Shown here: piece by piece, positions 36,919-46,769 of the stretch
Layout of the letters: each line of letters starts with the position of its first letter
How positions within the stretch are numbered: the stretch's first letter is position 1
NCBI RefSeq assembly: GCF_004367585.1
Contig: NZ_CP038016.1
Coordinates: 1 to 64,000, forward strand
Reading direction: 5' to 3'
Source: Paenisporosarcina antarctica
GTDB lineage: Bacteria; Bacillota; Bacilli; Bacillales_A; Planococcaceae
Length of the DNA: 64,000 bases
Translations under genes and position numbers: made by a program
The notes under the pieces: generated by a model
The model's database searches: none
The model's input: the letters and a program-made list of their open reading frames with translations, nothing else
What the model was told of the DNA's origin: nothing

Positions 36919-37182
36919 CTATTTAAACTTTTTGAACATTTTTTTAATGTCTTTCTGTGCCTGCTTCATAATCTCATCTTTGAAGTCCCCAATGTTAGCG
37001 TTGATTATGTGGCTGTTCTCTTCCATGAGTTGTGCTTTTGTAGTAACTCGACCACAGTCAGAACACATTACTTCCGTTTCATCAAGAGCGTCCACCATAT
37101 CAATACTCTCATCAACAGTGGAGAACTGTTCATTACCACAGACACTACACTGCATACTAATGCTCATTTCCATATTCTTCAT
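36919..37182 (-). CDS. Small zinc-ribbon protein
   Basis: This 87-residue protein has two CxxC pairs (CSVCGNEQF and MCSDCGR), enough for one zinc ribbon, followed by a basic helical tail (KQAQKDIKKMFKKFK). It is first gene of a two-gene operon with the membrane-anchored protein. A nucleic-acid or protein-binding role is likely; no family name is assigned. GGGGGTTAGGACT precedes the ATG. Confidence 0.6.
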   Translation of the reverse strand: MKNMEMSISMQCSVCGNEQFSTVDESIDMVDALDETEVMCSDCGRVTTKAQLMEENSHIINANIGDFKDEIMKQAQKDIKKMFKKFK

Positions 37183-37583
37183 AGTCCTAACCCCCTAAAT
37201 AAATTATTACCATTTAATTCCCTTATAATTATATTCTATAACTTAAAGTAATTATTTCAAATTTTCAATAATTTTACAACCTCTTATTCAAGAATATGGG
37301 ACCTATTGTATAGAACTTTTATGTGCAAAAAATCATTTAAAATAAGTGCAAATTACCAACTAAAATGACACTGTACATGTTGCTACCGTAAGTATAGATT
37401 ATCCGGAAATTAATTAATTCTAGTAGATTTGGAATATATTAAGTGGTAAAATTGTCCATAGAAAGAGGCCGGGGTACCTAAAGTGCGATTAAAATTATCG
37501 TTGACGTACATATAAATTATTTTAATGCTAAAAAATTCATAAAACTTAAAAATACAATAATTATTAATGGAGGATGAGTGGAA
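37183..37583. other. AT-rich intergenic region
   Basis: It separates divergent genes and must contain two promoters, but none close to consensus is obvious. No gene is seen. Confidence 0.4.
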
Positions 37584-39002
37584 ATGAAAAGAAAAGCAAG
37601 CTACCTTTTATTTGCAATAATTACCTTACTTTATGGTTGTTCATCTGAATCTAAAATTAATTCAGTTCAAACATCTGACGAAGAATATAGAGAAATGTTT
37701 TTGAAATTAGTTAAAAGTGAAGATGAAGATTACTCAGTATCTAAAATTGAAAAGGGAATAAAACAACTTTTAGAATCAGAGAACGATGAAAGTGAAGCTT
37801 TGGTAAAACGGTATTATGAGAATCTCATTACTAAAAACGACTTTATTACACTTTTAAGTTTTACGGACGAGTTAGAAAACTTGGTGATTGATTCGAATAA
37901 ATTAGAAGAAAAGGCTTCTAATTTAAATAAATTTAAAATTGAAGTCGAAAAACTTAATACTTCAACTAGCGATATAGAAAGTAAAATTAAAGATGAGCAA
38001 GAAAGAATAACGGTGTTAACTGAAGATAGCTTGTCAATAAAAAAAACTATACCCTTAAATTCAGAAGGAAATGCATTTGACTATTATGGAATTGTTCATC
38101 AAAAGTTCGATGACAATACATATTCAGTAAGTAGAAGTTTTGGTTCCACTGGGGAAGAAGCAATTTTAATTACCACTGAAAGAGTCTTTAATAAACCTTC
38201 TGAAACTTTTAAGCTACTAGTTATACATGCAGGCACTGAGAATGTTAAGTTAGAAAATGGGTTTGAAGAAGAAGTTCCTTTAATTATGGAAGTTTCACAA
38301 GAATTAAATGAAAATATTAATAGTGTGTTAGATAATGATAAACTAATTGATGAATTACATATGGAAATCGAGGGACTTAAAAAGAACTTAGATTCAACTG
38401 TTAATTCACATTCAAAAACCAAAATTAAAAATTATTTTTGGGATTATTGGTCTTTAAGTAAAGAGGTAAAGGATAATGATAAACCCATAGTAGAGAATAG
38501 CTCACCGGGTTCAAATGATGTTGAAGAGAAAGATTTAAAGGATAATGAAAATAGGAGTCATGATTCTCTAGAAAATATTGATTTTAATCAGATATTTACT
38601 GGTACTATAGCTAGCGATATTTTTGTAGACGACCTTCAGACCAACAATTCACAAAAATCGCTTGATGAGTTGGGTTATATTTTGTTCCAACGCCCATCAT
38701 ATTTTCAAGTTGAACCAGAAGGCATGATTTTCGATTACACTGGGCATCTTTATGTTCATACGGATGATAATTGGGATGTTAAAGGAATTGCTTTATTAGA
38801 TCAAGAGGAGGATTTTTCTGAAGAACAGTATAAGATTATAAAATTTCTAATAGAATCAGTAGCTTCTGTAACTGAAAGTAAAGATACCTTAAATCACATG
38901 GAATCATTAAAGAATGGTGGAATAATTAGTATTAGTGGATTTGAAGGATCTATTCATAGGGTAGATGGTATTAACTATTTTACTTTAAAGTATAAAAAAT
39001 AG
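37584..39002 (+). CDS. Hypothetical lipoprotein with helical N-half
   Basis: ATG 37584 is preferred over GTG 37578 because GGAGG is better spaced. The 472-residue product has a lipobox (LLFAIITLLYGC) and a long charged helical region up to about residue 150 (LEKASNLNKFKIEVEKL type). A middle beta part follows (YYGIVHQKFDDNTYSVSRSF), then an acidic linker and a C-terminal domain with FEGSIHRVDGINYFTLKYK. The mid-part alternates like extracellular binding domains. The family is not recognised. Terminator at 39043. Confidence 0.6.
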   Translation: MKRKASYLLFAIITLLYGCSSESKINSVQTSDEEYREMFLKLVKSEDEDYSVSKIEKGIKQLLESENDESEALVKRYYENLITKNDFITLLSFTDELENLVIDSNKLEEKASNLNKFKIEVEKLNTSTSDIESKIKDEQERITVLTEDSLSIKKTIPLNSEGNAFDYYGIVHQKFDDNTYSVSRSFGSTGEEAILITTERVFNKPSETFKLLVIHAGTENVKLENGFEEEVPLIMEVSQELNENINSVLDNDKLIDELHMEIEGLKKNLDSTVNSHSKTKIKNYFWDYWSLSKEVKDNDKPIVENSSPGSNDVEEKDLKDNENRSHDSLENIDFNQIFTGTIASDIFVDDLQTNNSQKSLDELGYILFQRPSYFQVEPEGMIFDYTGHLYVHTDDNWDVKGIALLDQEEDFSEEQYKIIKFLIESVASVTESKDTLNHMESLKNGGIISISGFEGSIHRVDGINYFTLKYKK

Positions 39003-39042
39003 AGAACTAAGTTAAATATCATAGTATTAAATGCCAGTTTAA

Positions 39043-39080
39043 AAAGCTGATTTCCAAAACTGGAGTCAGCTTTTTATTTT
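39043..39080 (+). terminator. Terminator of the lipoprotein gene
   Basis: AAAGCTGA/TCAGCTTT stem followed by TTATTTTAT. Confidence 0.7.
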
Positions 39081-39221
39081 ATAATTTTACAACTGAACTT
39101 TTATAATTCCGGAATAATTGCACTAAGGCTTTTGAAATTACAAATGTTCTTAATTAGTTGAACTTTTATCTACAGTGGACATCTTTTATAAGATAAAAAA
39201 ACATCACATCTCCACACTGTT

Positions 39222-41372
39222 TCAAGTATGAGAAAGATTCAATTCCTTTTCCACCTCTGACACGACATCCTCTAGTTCTTTCCTTTTCCGTACCTGGTCA
39301 GTTTCATTTCTCCAGGTAAATTTTCCTTCCTTGAAGGAAATGTTCCAGCCCAATTTTGCAACTCCTATATACTTTTCACCATCACGTCCCAGCGAATGAT
39401 AGTAATCAGATTCAATATTTTTCTCTTGTAACGCTGCGTATAACGCATAGCTATAATACTCTTGGCAGTAGCCATTAGTCGCACTATGCTCTAATAGAAG
39501 TATTTTATGCTCATCGTTATAACGAATAAATCGTTTTGAACCACATGTCTCATTTAAAATAAGTGGATATTGTATGAAATATCGACGCCAATCTTTAACA
39601 TCAGATTTCTCAATAATACTTTGTAAGCTTACCTCGATATTATTCTTATCTAATACATCGAACAACTCCTTCAGATAGCACGCATTCTCCTCTCGCATCA
39701 GTCGTTTCCAACTAATATCACGGTCAAAGCCCTCCGTTAAGAAACTATAGTTTCTTCCCTTCATTAATGTATAGTCGCCAAACGTTAATAAAGTACGCGT
39801 AAAAAGATTTATATCGACATTCAGTTTTTCCAATCCAAAGATAGCAATCGAACGTTCATAGTAAAACATGAACTGTTCTTGAGTAGTTACATGTGCTTCG
39901 TCAGCCCAATTAGTAATTTCTTTCACAGATGTTACACCTGCAAAGTCGAGCAAAAATCCGATATCCCCATTGAAATATGGATAATCCTCTGCTTTTTCAA
40001 GTAATGACTTCCAGCCGGCATGGGATAACATTAGTTGTGCCTTTTTCTTCTCCTGTTCAAGTTGAGCCCCGTAGAATCCTTGGAGCTTCGTTGTAGGCTC
40101 CGCTAAATATTTGTAGAAGTCATCTACATACGGTACAAGTTGTTGGATAGCTCGCGCTGAATTCACATATTCCGTAACAGAGTTATAAAGTGTATTTTCC
40201 GTTACATTGCGAATAAATCGTATCCAAGTAATCAAAGCCTTCGTATCGATGACTGCATCTTGCGAAACATAGGACTTGAATGCAAATAATCGTAGACGCT
40301 CAGAGTATGTAATTTCTGTAGACATAGAACGACGCACCAATTGTTCTCCATCTATAATGGTCTTTGGTATATGCTCATGTTCCTTCGCAATGAATGCATC
40401 CACTGTTTTTTCCATACCGGATAACCAGGCTGTAGCGTCTAACTGTGCCTTTGAAATCTCTTCAAAGCTAACCGTATGTTCTCGACTGACAAGCATAGAT
40501 ACCAATTCATTATTGGCTTTATCAAGTGCAAGTTGATTTGTTACGATAACCTGAATTAGCTGCAAATATGCCTGATCATATGACTGCTTTTGGTATGTCC
40601 AGAAGAAATCAGCCCATTGATTATCCATTTTATATAGCAACTGTGTTGAAAAAGTACTTGTAATTTTATTTTGCTTCACTAGTTGCTCCAAATATGCCTG
40701 TAACTTCGCTTTGAAGTATTCAAACGGTGTTAATGGCTTGCCTCTCGCATTCATTTTAATATAAAGCGTATCCTCTAGCTGGAACGACTTTAAATCAATG
40801 AACTTGAACTGGATAGGGCATTCATTCGTCAACGTGTCATACAACGCATCCTCATACAAATTATGTATCGCATCGAGCATTACAAGCATTGCCTTCACAG
40901 TCGGATCATACATCCACGTTTCAAAGAAATTCGAAGAATTTTGAATTTCCTCGCTAATTGTTTCCTTATCGAAATCAAGGTCTTCTAGCTGCATAAGTAA
41001 ACGACAAAATGCTTTACTACTGCTGCGCGTTTCGTAGGAGAAACTTGCTAAATTACCCCGAGCTTCAGCCATTCTTCCTTCGCGCATTGCACTATACCAA
41101 TGCAAAAGATACAGTGTGGTTAAGCGTTGCTGACCGTCTAAAGGTGCAAACACACCTTGTGCATTTACCGTTCCATAAATGAAATCCAACTCAATCGTAT
41201 TCTTCGTTTTAAGGCTCTTAAATAATACATTTAAAAAGCTCTCACGTACCTGCTGAACATCCTTTGTTTGGCGCCCCTGCACATAATCACGCTGGATAAT
41301 CGGAATCTCAATTCGTTCAATTTTCTCGACTTGAATAAGTTCCCAAAATGTAAATGTCTTTGCTTCGGTCAT
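39222..41372 (-). CDS. DUF262 protein (ParB/Srx-like nuclease or NTPase domain)
   Basis: This 716-residue protein has the DUF262 signature at its N-terminus: IEIPIIQRDYVQGR and APLDGQQRLTTLYLLHW (about residues 20-95). DUF262 is the GmrS-like half of type IV GmrSD enzymes that recognise modified phage DNA, with NTPase activity tied to the DGQQR motif. The remaining 600 residues include a GKPLTPFEYFKAKL block but no clear DUF1524 HNH motif. It overlaps the upstream DUF262/DUF1524 gene by 4 nt, so the two are coupled and probably form a complex. Confidence 0.75.
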   Translation of the reverse strand: MTEAKTFTFWELIQVEKIERIEIPIIQRDYVQGRQTKDVQQVRESFLNVLFKSLKTKNTIELDFIYGTVNAQGVFAPLDGQQRLTTLYLLHWYSAMREGRMAEARGNLASFSYETRSSSKAFCRLLMQLEDLDFDKETISEEIQNSSNFFETWMYDPTVKAMLVMLDAIHNLYEDALYDTLTNECPIQFKFIDLKSFQLEDTLYIKMNARGKPLTPFEYFKAKLQAYLEQLVKQNKITSTFSTQLLYKMDNQWADFFWTYQKQSYDQAYLQLIQVIVTNQLALDKANNELVSMLVSREHTVSFEEISKAQLDATAWLSGMEKTVDAFIAKEHEHIPKTIIDGEQLVRRSMSTEITYSERLRLFAFKSYVSQDAVIDTKALITWIRFIRNVTENTLYNSVTEYVNSARAIQQLVPYVDDFYKYLAEPTTKLQGFYGAQLEQEKKKAQLMLSHAGWKSLLEKAEDYPYFNGDIGFLLDFAGVTSVKEITNWADEAHVTTQEQFMFYYERSIAIFGLEKLNVDINLFTRTLLTFGDYTLMKGRNYSFLTEGFDRDISWKRLMREENACYLKELFDVLDKNNIEVSLQSIIEKSDVKDWRRYFIQYPLILNETCGSKRFIRYNDEHKILLLEHSATNGYCQEYYSYALYAALQEKNIESDYYHSLGRDGEKYIGVAKLGWNISFKEGKFTWRNETDQVRKRKELEDVVSEVEKELNLSHT

Positions 41373-43090
41373 GCTTGCACACTCTCCTTCACATTTGGTA
41401 ACACGGTCCTAAGTGTCTCAACAAGTGCATTTACATAATGCTCCCGGTCGCTCTTACCCCAGTAATTCATTTGTGTCACATCAGGATTGTAGTATTTTAA
41501 GAAGACGTTTCTCGTGCATACTGGAATATAAACACCCGTTTTATCACGCTCAATTAGGATTTGGCGTTTTTTAGGAAAAATCGCATTTTTATACGAGCGG
41601 TTCGTGCTAGCATCAAGTAACGTCAGATTCGAAATACTGTTCGTCTCATCGTCTCCAAATTCGTCTAATGTACGTTCAAATAATTCTTCAAATAGCTCCT
41701 TATCATAGGCTGCTAGAAATGATTCAATAGCTTTACAAAGCTCAACATCTTCCACATGAGGAAGTGCTTCTTTCAAGAACTGGCACTGTGCATCCTGTTT
41801 TTGTGGCATCTCAGATTTCACCGCATGAATATGCTCGATATCCCATTTTTCCTTCTTGTAACGTTCAAAGTGAAAGCGCTGGTTCGATAACGCATCGTTT
41901 TGTAGCGTCAAGATATTAAAAAGTAGAAGCACTTTGCGTAACTGTTTTTTATCCTCATATGTTAATCCTGCAACATCCACATCATCAAAGGAGTTACGAA
42001 TAATTCCCTTTAATATCTCAACAAAGGCATCTTTCTTCACATTGTTGGACTCCAGAATGATGCTATCCATCGACACATTCGTTGCACGCAGGTACCCAAT
42101 GTAATGATAAAGCTCTCGATTTTGAGACCACTCGGTCACCTTCATATAGAGCCGGTGAATATCCAGCCAAATTGATTCAATGATGTCATAATTTGATTTA
42201 CCCTCTTCTGACTGTTTCTGCATCCAATCATTAAACACATGGAAGGTATAGTAAGGAGTATTCTTTTGCACGCTCGTTTTATAATGAGTGACCACCAGCT
42301 CAAATAACCACTCAATGCGGTTCTGATAATCCTTATCCGTATCATTTTGTAAGAAGTACCATAGCTCATCATCTTGTAAGGCATATTCAATACGATCCCA
42401 TTCATTGGCAATCTCAATTTGCTTTAGGCGTACAACATCCTCGTCATTATCATGACGACTTAAATGATTCTTGCTCAAGAATAACGCTTTAATCAACTCG
42501 GCATTCGTAAGTGGAATTTTTCCAATATTGATACGCGAGAAAATATCAATCACATCATACGAATCATCAACCTTGTACCAAAGCACTTTCACTTGCTCAC
42601 GTAATCTCTGCGCTATATACATGACAGCCTGAGGTTTATGCTCTGCAAACCACGTCTGAATCATTTCATAGGCTTCAAACATATGATGAAAATCTATGTT
42701 ATTATCCTTCAAGACCTCGGAGGCAGATATATCCGCTAAGAAATCTGAACTCTTTGGACGGGTCTCATAATAAATTGAAAAAGTATGATCCACTAAGAAT
42801 GGAATCTGTTTCTTTATGTACTGCAACAGAATTGAAATTGTTGTTAAACGCTGTTGACCATCAATTACTTCCCAAGAGTCTTCATTCTTCTTCACTATAA
42901 TCGGCTGAAGCCAATACACATCATCTTTTGCTGGATCCTGCTCATGAAACTCCCACAAATCATCCAATAACTCCCTAACCTGTAACTTTGTCCAACGATA
43001 TCCACGCTGATATGAAGGAATATAAAACTTTTCCTCGGACTCCATTAAATCTTGAATTGTTTTTTCTTGTAGAACTGTCTCCAATACCAT
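41369..43090 (-). CDS. DUF262-DUF1524 protein, GmrSD-like type IV restriction
   Basis: This protein has about 573 residues. The N-terminal part has FYIPSYQRGYRWTKLQVREL and VIDGQQRLTTISILLQYI (DUF262). Near residue 420, KEKWDIEHIHAVKS is the His-Glu-His DUF1524 HNH-type nuclease signature. The late ISNLTLLDASTNRSYKN with FPKKRQILIE completes the HNH-like fold, where the Asn is usual. This full GmrSD layout predicts cleavage of hypermodified phage DNA. ATG 43090 is used; GTG 43093 and TTG 43084 are alternatives because GGAG lies close to the ATG. Confidence 0.8.
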   Translation of the reverse strand: MVLETVLQEKTIQDLMESEEKFYIPSYQRGYRWTKLQVRELLDDLWEFHEQDPAKDDVYWLQPIIVKKNEDSWEVIDGQQRLTTISILLQYIKKQIPFLVDHTFSIYYETRPKSSDFLADISASEVLKDNNIDFHHMFEAYEMIQTWFAEHKPQAVMYIAQRLREQVKVLWYKVDDSYDVIDIFSRINIGKIPLTNAELIKALFLSKNHLSRHDNDEDVVRLKQIEIANEWDRIEYALQDDELWYFLQNDTDKDYQNRIEWLFELVVTHYKTSVQKNTPYYTFHVFNDWMQKQSEEGKSNYDIIESIWLDIHRLYMKVTEWSQNRELYHYIGYLRATNVSMDSIILESNNVKKDAFVEILKGIIRNSFDDVDVAGLTYEDKKQLRKVLLLFNILTLQNDALSNQRFHFERYKKEKWDIEHIHAVKSEMPQKQDAQCQFLKEALPHVEDVELCKAIESFLAAYDKELFEELFERTLDEFGDDETNSISNLTLLDASTNRSYKNAIFPKKRQILIERDKTGVYIPVCTRNVFLKYYNPDVTQMNYWGKSDREHYVNALVETLRTVLPNVKESVQA

Positions 43091-43128
43091 CACTCCATTT
43101 AATAGAATTATATTTTAATAAAGCATGT

Positions 43129-45816
43129 TTAGGGTGTGCTAGTCACTAACTCAACCTTTAGAGTGCTCGTGCAATATGGATAATTACTACACCCGTAGAA
43201 GGAACCGTACTTCCCTTTTCTTCTATGCATATATCCCTTACAGTTTGGACAGATAACTTGGTCTTTGATAAGAGTAAGGTCTTTAAAAGACTGAGTACAG
43301 TTGGGAAAGTTGGTACAGCCTATAAAATTTTGATTGCTCGTTTTATTTTCACGGATAATCAAAGTCCCTGTTTTGCAATGTGAACATTTTGGATATTGGC
43401 GAATCGATTCTTCGTTGGTTACTACTTGGAAAGGAATACGTAGTTCTTTAACGAGCTCCTCCACGAAAATGGATGAGTTTTGCTGCGGTGCAATTAAGTA
43501 CGATTTATTTCTTGTGCGTGTAATTGCGACGTAGAAAAGTCTTCTTTCTTCTGCAAAAGGAAAATCATCTGAATCTGTTAATACATAACTCAAGATAGAA
43601 TCGTCAGAAATTTTATTAGGAAAACCAGAAGTCTTATTTTCTAAATTAATAACAATGACGTTATCGGCTTCCAATCCTTTAGAACGATGGACAGTTAAAA
43701 ATTCAATAGCCATTTTGGGGTGTTTCTTGTATTGAATGATGGTTTTTGTTTCTATCTGACGTGTTGTAAATAAATGATTTTCGAGTTGTTCGATTCTGTT
43801 TAAATCGTAATTATTTCTTCCTAATATTAATACGGTTGAGTTTTCACCGTGATGGTTTAAAATGTCTTGCAATGCTTTTTCAAAAGCCAAAGAAAAGTTC
43901 TTATCGAATCCGTAAATTACAATGGGTTGCTCTAAGAACTTCGGTGACGTCAGTCGCTTCTTAAACTGATTTTTATTTTCCATAACAAAACTTCCTGCAG
44001 TGTTGACCAAATCTTGCGAGTTGCGATAGGTTTTTTCGATTTTTAATTGTTTAGTAAATCCAAAAAATCGTTCAAAATCTATAAAAAGTTGCAAATCACT
44101 TCCTGCAAAGCGATAGATTGATTGCCAATCATCCCCAACGCACATGATTTTAGCTTGAGTACGATCTCTTAATGCTTTAATCAATTTGAATCGGGAAAAG
44201 GAGATGTCTTGATACTCATCTACTATAATGTACTTATACATTGGGTGTTTAACTTGGTTTTGCTCAATGAGCGAAGTTGCCTCGTTTATCATATCGGCAA
44301 AATCAATAGCCTCGGATACTTTTAATTCAGCTTGGTAATATGTGAAAATAGATTCAATAATCGAAAGTAACAAGAGATTTCGATCTTTCATAAATAAGTG
44401 TGCCTCGTTTTTAAGTATTTCGGATCGAATTCCTTTAAAATCATCTGCTGTATTGCCCATGGATTTAAATAAGCCAATAAAGGTTTGAATCAGTTTAATA
44501 ATTTCCCCAAAGTCACGATCTTTCTCTTTTTGTGTTATATATATCTGTTTATAGATATCTTGTAGATTGCGAGGTTGAATTTTCACGCCATTTTTCTTTA
44601 ATAAAGACTCAAGCTTGTAAAGTAAAACACCATTTTTATTGTAATATGAATAGGTTTCTAATAATTTTGTTTGGTTAGATGCATGGAATTCACGTTTCCA
44701 TTTCATACCTTCTAAATACTTATCTTCTTCAATAGAAGACAACCAGGGGGTTCGGTTATTTTCAGATATCCCAAAATGCTCAAGATATATATCGTATTCA
44801 AGCAAATAAAAGTCTGGTTGATAGCGTTTTCGGTAAGGATCTGGGCTTGGGTAAGGGTAAATCTTTTCATATTCATATTCAATTCCGTTTAGATATAAAA
44901 AATTGGCGATTATGACTTCTTCAATGCTTTTTACTTCTTCTCCTGCAATTGTGAACTTATCTTGCTTTAAAGCATTAATATCTTTTTCAAACTTTGACTT
45001 AATAGTCTCTAAGCTTGTAGTTTTTTGATGAGTATATAAATCTCCTAAGTTATCATAGTCCTCATAGTCCTGTGGAACGTTAATGTAATAACTAAAGAAA
45101 TGTATAACTTTACCCATTAATATTGGATTGGTTAGAATCTCACGCTCAAAGAAATCAAGTATATTTTTTCTAAGCTGATCACTTACGTTTGGGTGTTGTT
45201 CACGTTTTTGTGTAATCATCCGAAGACCTAATTTATGAAAGGTCATAGATTCAACGGGAATATTCATTTTGATTTTAATTCTGTCTTCCATTTCTGTTGC
45301 TGCTTTTTTCGTATAAGTTAAGAGTAAAATCTCATCGGGTGAAACCTTTTTTTGTTCCACTAAGTACTTTACTTTTCCTGCAATTGTCAACGTTTTTCCA
45401 CTTCCTGCACCCGCAAGAATTAAATTATTTGATTCATCTATCACGACAGCTTTTCTCTGCTGATCATCAAGGGACTTTCCATCTATATTGGAGAAGAAAG
45501 AATCGTTTTGCTTTAGTTCTCTTTGAACATATTCTTTATTCCATTTCACAATGCGTTTATCTAGGTGAGAATATACTTGATTAAACTGATTCAAGGTGTT
45601 ACTTGAAGAGTTTTTAATACAAGACTCATAGAATACTTTGTATTTCATCATTATTTCTTTTCTCGATGTGTCTGTAAAATATTCTTTTTTTCGATTTTCA
45701 ATTTCCTGTAAAAAGCTTAATGCAATTGGTATTTGTTTTTTTAACCGTTTCTTTTTAATTAGACTAATAAAGAGATAGCCTATTAAGATAGTAAATACTA
45801 GTAAAAATATCTCCAT
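43129..45816 (-). CDS. UvrD-like (helicase IV type) helicase with zinc ribbons and N-terminal membrane segment
   Basis: This 895-residue protein has a hydrophobic N-terminus (FLLVFTILIGYLFISLI, 4-20) that should anchor it. SF1 motifs follow: Q motif DDQQRKAV, LAGAGSGKT (134-142), TYTKKAATEM, IIVDEYQDIS, GDDWQSIYRFAGSD, EKTYRNSQDLV, TVHRSKGLEADNVIVIN and YVAITRTRN. The insertion around 270-400 includes a YLEHFG block, as in helicase IV. The end has two C4 zinc ribbons (CSHC..CTNFPNC and CPNC..CSNYPYC) like those of topoisomerase I. It lies 36 bp upstream of the DUF262 pair on the same strand, so it may load or process their DNA substrate. Confidence 0.82.
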   Translation of the reverse strand: MEIFLLVFTILIGYLFISLIKKKRLKKQIPIALSFLQEIENRKKEYFTDTSRKEIMMKYKVFYESCIKNSSSNTLNQFNQVYSHLDKRIVKWNKEYVQRELKQNDSFFSNIDGKSLDDQQRKAVVIDESNNLILAGAGSGKTLTIAGKVKYLVEQKKVSPDEILLLTYTKKAATEMEDRIKIKMNIPVESMTFHKLGLRMITQKREQHPNVSDQLRKNILDFFEREILTNPILMGKVIHFFSYYINVPQDYEDYDNLGDLYTHQKTTSLETIKSKFEKDINALKQDKFTIAGEEVKSIEEVIIANFLYLNGIEYEYEKIYPYPSPDPYRKRYQPDFYLLEYDIYLEHFGISENNRTPWLSSIEEDKYLEGMKWKREFHASNQTKLLETYSYYNKNGVLLYKLESLLKKNGVKIQPRNLQDIYKQIYITQKEKDRDFGEIIKLIQTFIGLFKSMGNTADDFKGIRSEILKNEAHLFMKDRNLLLLSIIESIFTYYQAELKVSEAIDFADMINEATSLIEQNQVKHPMYKYIIVDEYQDISFSRFKLIKALRDRTQAKIMCVGDDWQSIYRFAGSDLQLFIDFERFFGFTKQLKIEKTYRNSQDLVNTAGSFVMENKNQFKKRLTSPKFLEQPIVIYGFDKNFSLAFEKALQDILNHHGENSTVLILGRNNYDLNRIEQLENHLFTTRQIETKTIIQYKKHPKMAIEFLTVHRSKGLEADNVIVINLENKTSGFPNKISDDSILSYVLTDSDDFPFAEERRLFYVAITRTRNKSYLIAPQQNSSIFVEELVKELRIPFQVVTNEESIRQYPKCSHCKTGTLIIRENKTSNQNFIGCTNFPNCTQSFKDLTLIKDQVICPNCKGYMHRRKGKYGSFYGCSNYPYCTSTLKVELVTSTP

Positions 45817-45899
45817 TGTCCATCTCCCGAAAAATATGTAATTTAGTTTATTATATAATCTACTTATAAGTGAAATTACTCAAAATATTCCAATATTAA

Positions 45900-45917
45900 T
45901 GTGATAATATTATCACA
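45900..45917. promoter_or_regulatory. 18-bp perfect palindrome upstream of the helicase operon
   Basis: TGTGATAATATTATCACA lies 84 bp upstream of the helicase start, a candidate operator of the three-gene minus-strand operon. Confidence 0.5.
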
Positions 45918-46068
45918 ATACTCCCTCATTGTGGAAATATAAAATTTAATATCTAGAGAGTAATGTAGTAGTTTATAAAGTTCAGATAAATAAAAAATGG
46001 TTTCTTTTTGAGTGACAAAAAACTAAGATAGAATGGATAATTAATTGAAACACTAAGGTACAAATGAA

Positions 46069-46106
46069 AAATGCCTTACATCTTTTAAAAAGGTGCAAGG
46101 CATTTA
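46069..46106 (-). terminator. Hairpin terminator after the broken small gene
   Basis: AAATGCCTT pairs with AAGGCATTT; on the minus strand it ends in TTTTTCATTT. Confidence 0.6.
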
Positions 46107-46134
46107 ACTATAGGTTAAACATTCATGAGTTTGA

Positions 46135-46327
46135 CTACTTGGCAGCTTCTTCTCTATACTCAACGCTCTTTAAAAATTCCCCTACTCGTTCTTGTGATTC
46201 TTCAAGTGAGGTCGGATTTGCACTTCATATTTTTCTAGCAAGGTAAACAACTTCCCATCAATTTCTTTTCCTTCATTTGAAACTCTTTTCGTACTTGTTT
46301 CAGTGCGTCTTTTGGCTGAAATGGCAT
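46135..46327 (-). pseudogene. Frameshifted small gene
   Basis: ATG 46327 has a strong GAGGAGGATTTTTATC site and starts MPFQPKDALKQVRKEFQMKE. Continuity then needs two frame changes: KEIDGKLFTLLEKYEVQI in the second frame, and SLEESQERVGEFLKSVEY followed by REEAAK in the third, to a TAG at 46135-46137. The reconstructed 63-residue helical protein is no longer made intact. Family not recognised. Confidence 0.6.
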
Positions 46328-46373
46328 GATAAAAATCCTCCTCAAAACTTGCTTGGCGTTTTATTATCTTAGT

Positions 46374-46769
46374 TTATGACTTATACAAGTTGATCTTGAT
46401 CAACTCTATTAGTTGATCAATCTCATCTTTCTTATGAATTTTAATATCCGGTACATTTACATCTTTGCCTAAATCAAATCCCTTTTTCTGTAAAAGTTCG
46501 CGATTCAAAATACTATTAAAAATCACAACATGAATATGGTCATGGTTTCGTCTAGGGGCAGCAGATAATAAGCGCTTTTTTGGTTTACTGGAAAAGTAAT
46601 AATTAAGAACCCCATATCCCTTATTTGGTGATGGGTGTTCACTTATTAATTTAGCAATTTCATCTTGTATTAAACGTTCCTCTAAATACTCCATCAATAT
46701 TTCAGAATTTTTTGTTGCCTGATAAATCTTTTTTGTTTCAGAAGAATTCCAACGGATGTTATATAGCAT
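46374..46769 (-). CDS. Partner protein of the GIY-YIG/winged-helix protein
   Basis: This 131-residue protein has its ATG overlapping the stop of the upstream gene by one base, so the genes are coupled. It is basic and partly helical (EYLEERLIQDEIAKLISEH) with a beta hairpin around NYYFSSKPKKRLLSAAPRR and a HIHVVIFNSILNRELLQKKG stretch. No family is recognised. The tight coupling suggests that it acts with the nuclease. Confidence 0.5.
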   Translation of the reverse strand: MLYNIRWNSSETKKIYQATKNSEILMEYLEERLIQDEIAKLISEHPSPNKGYGVLNYYFSSKPKKRLLSAAPRRNHDHIHVVIFNSILNRELLQKKGFDLGKDVNVPDIKIHKKDEIDQLIELIKINLYKS

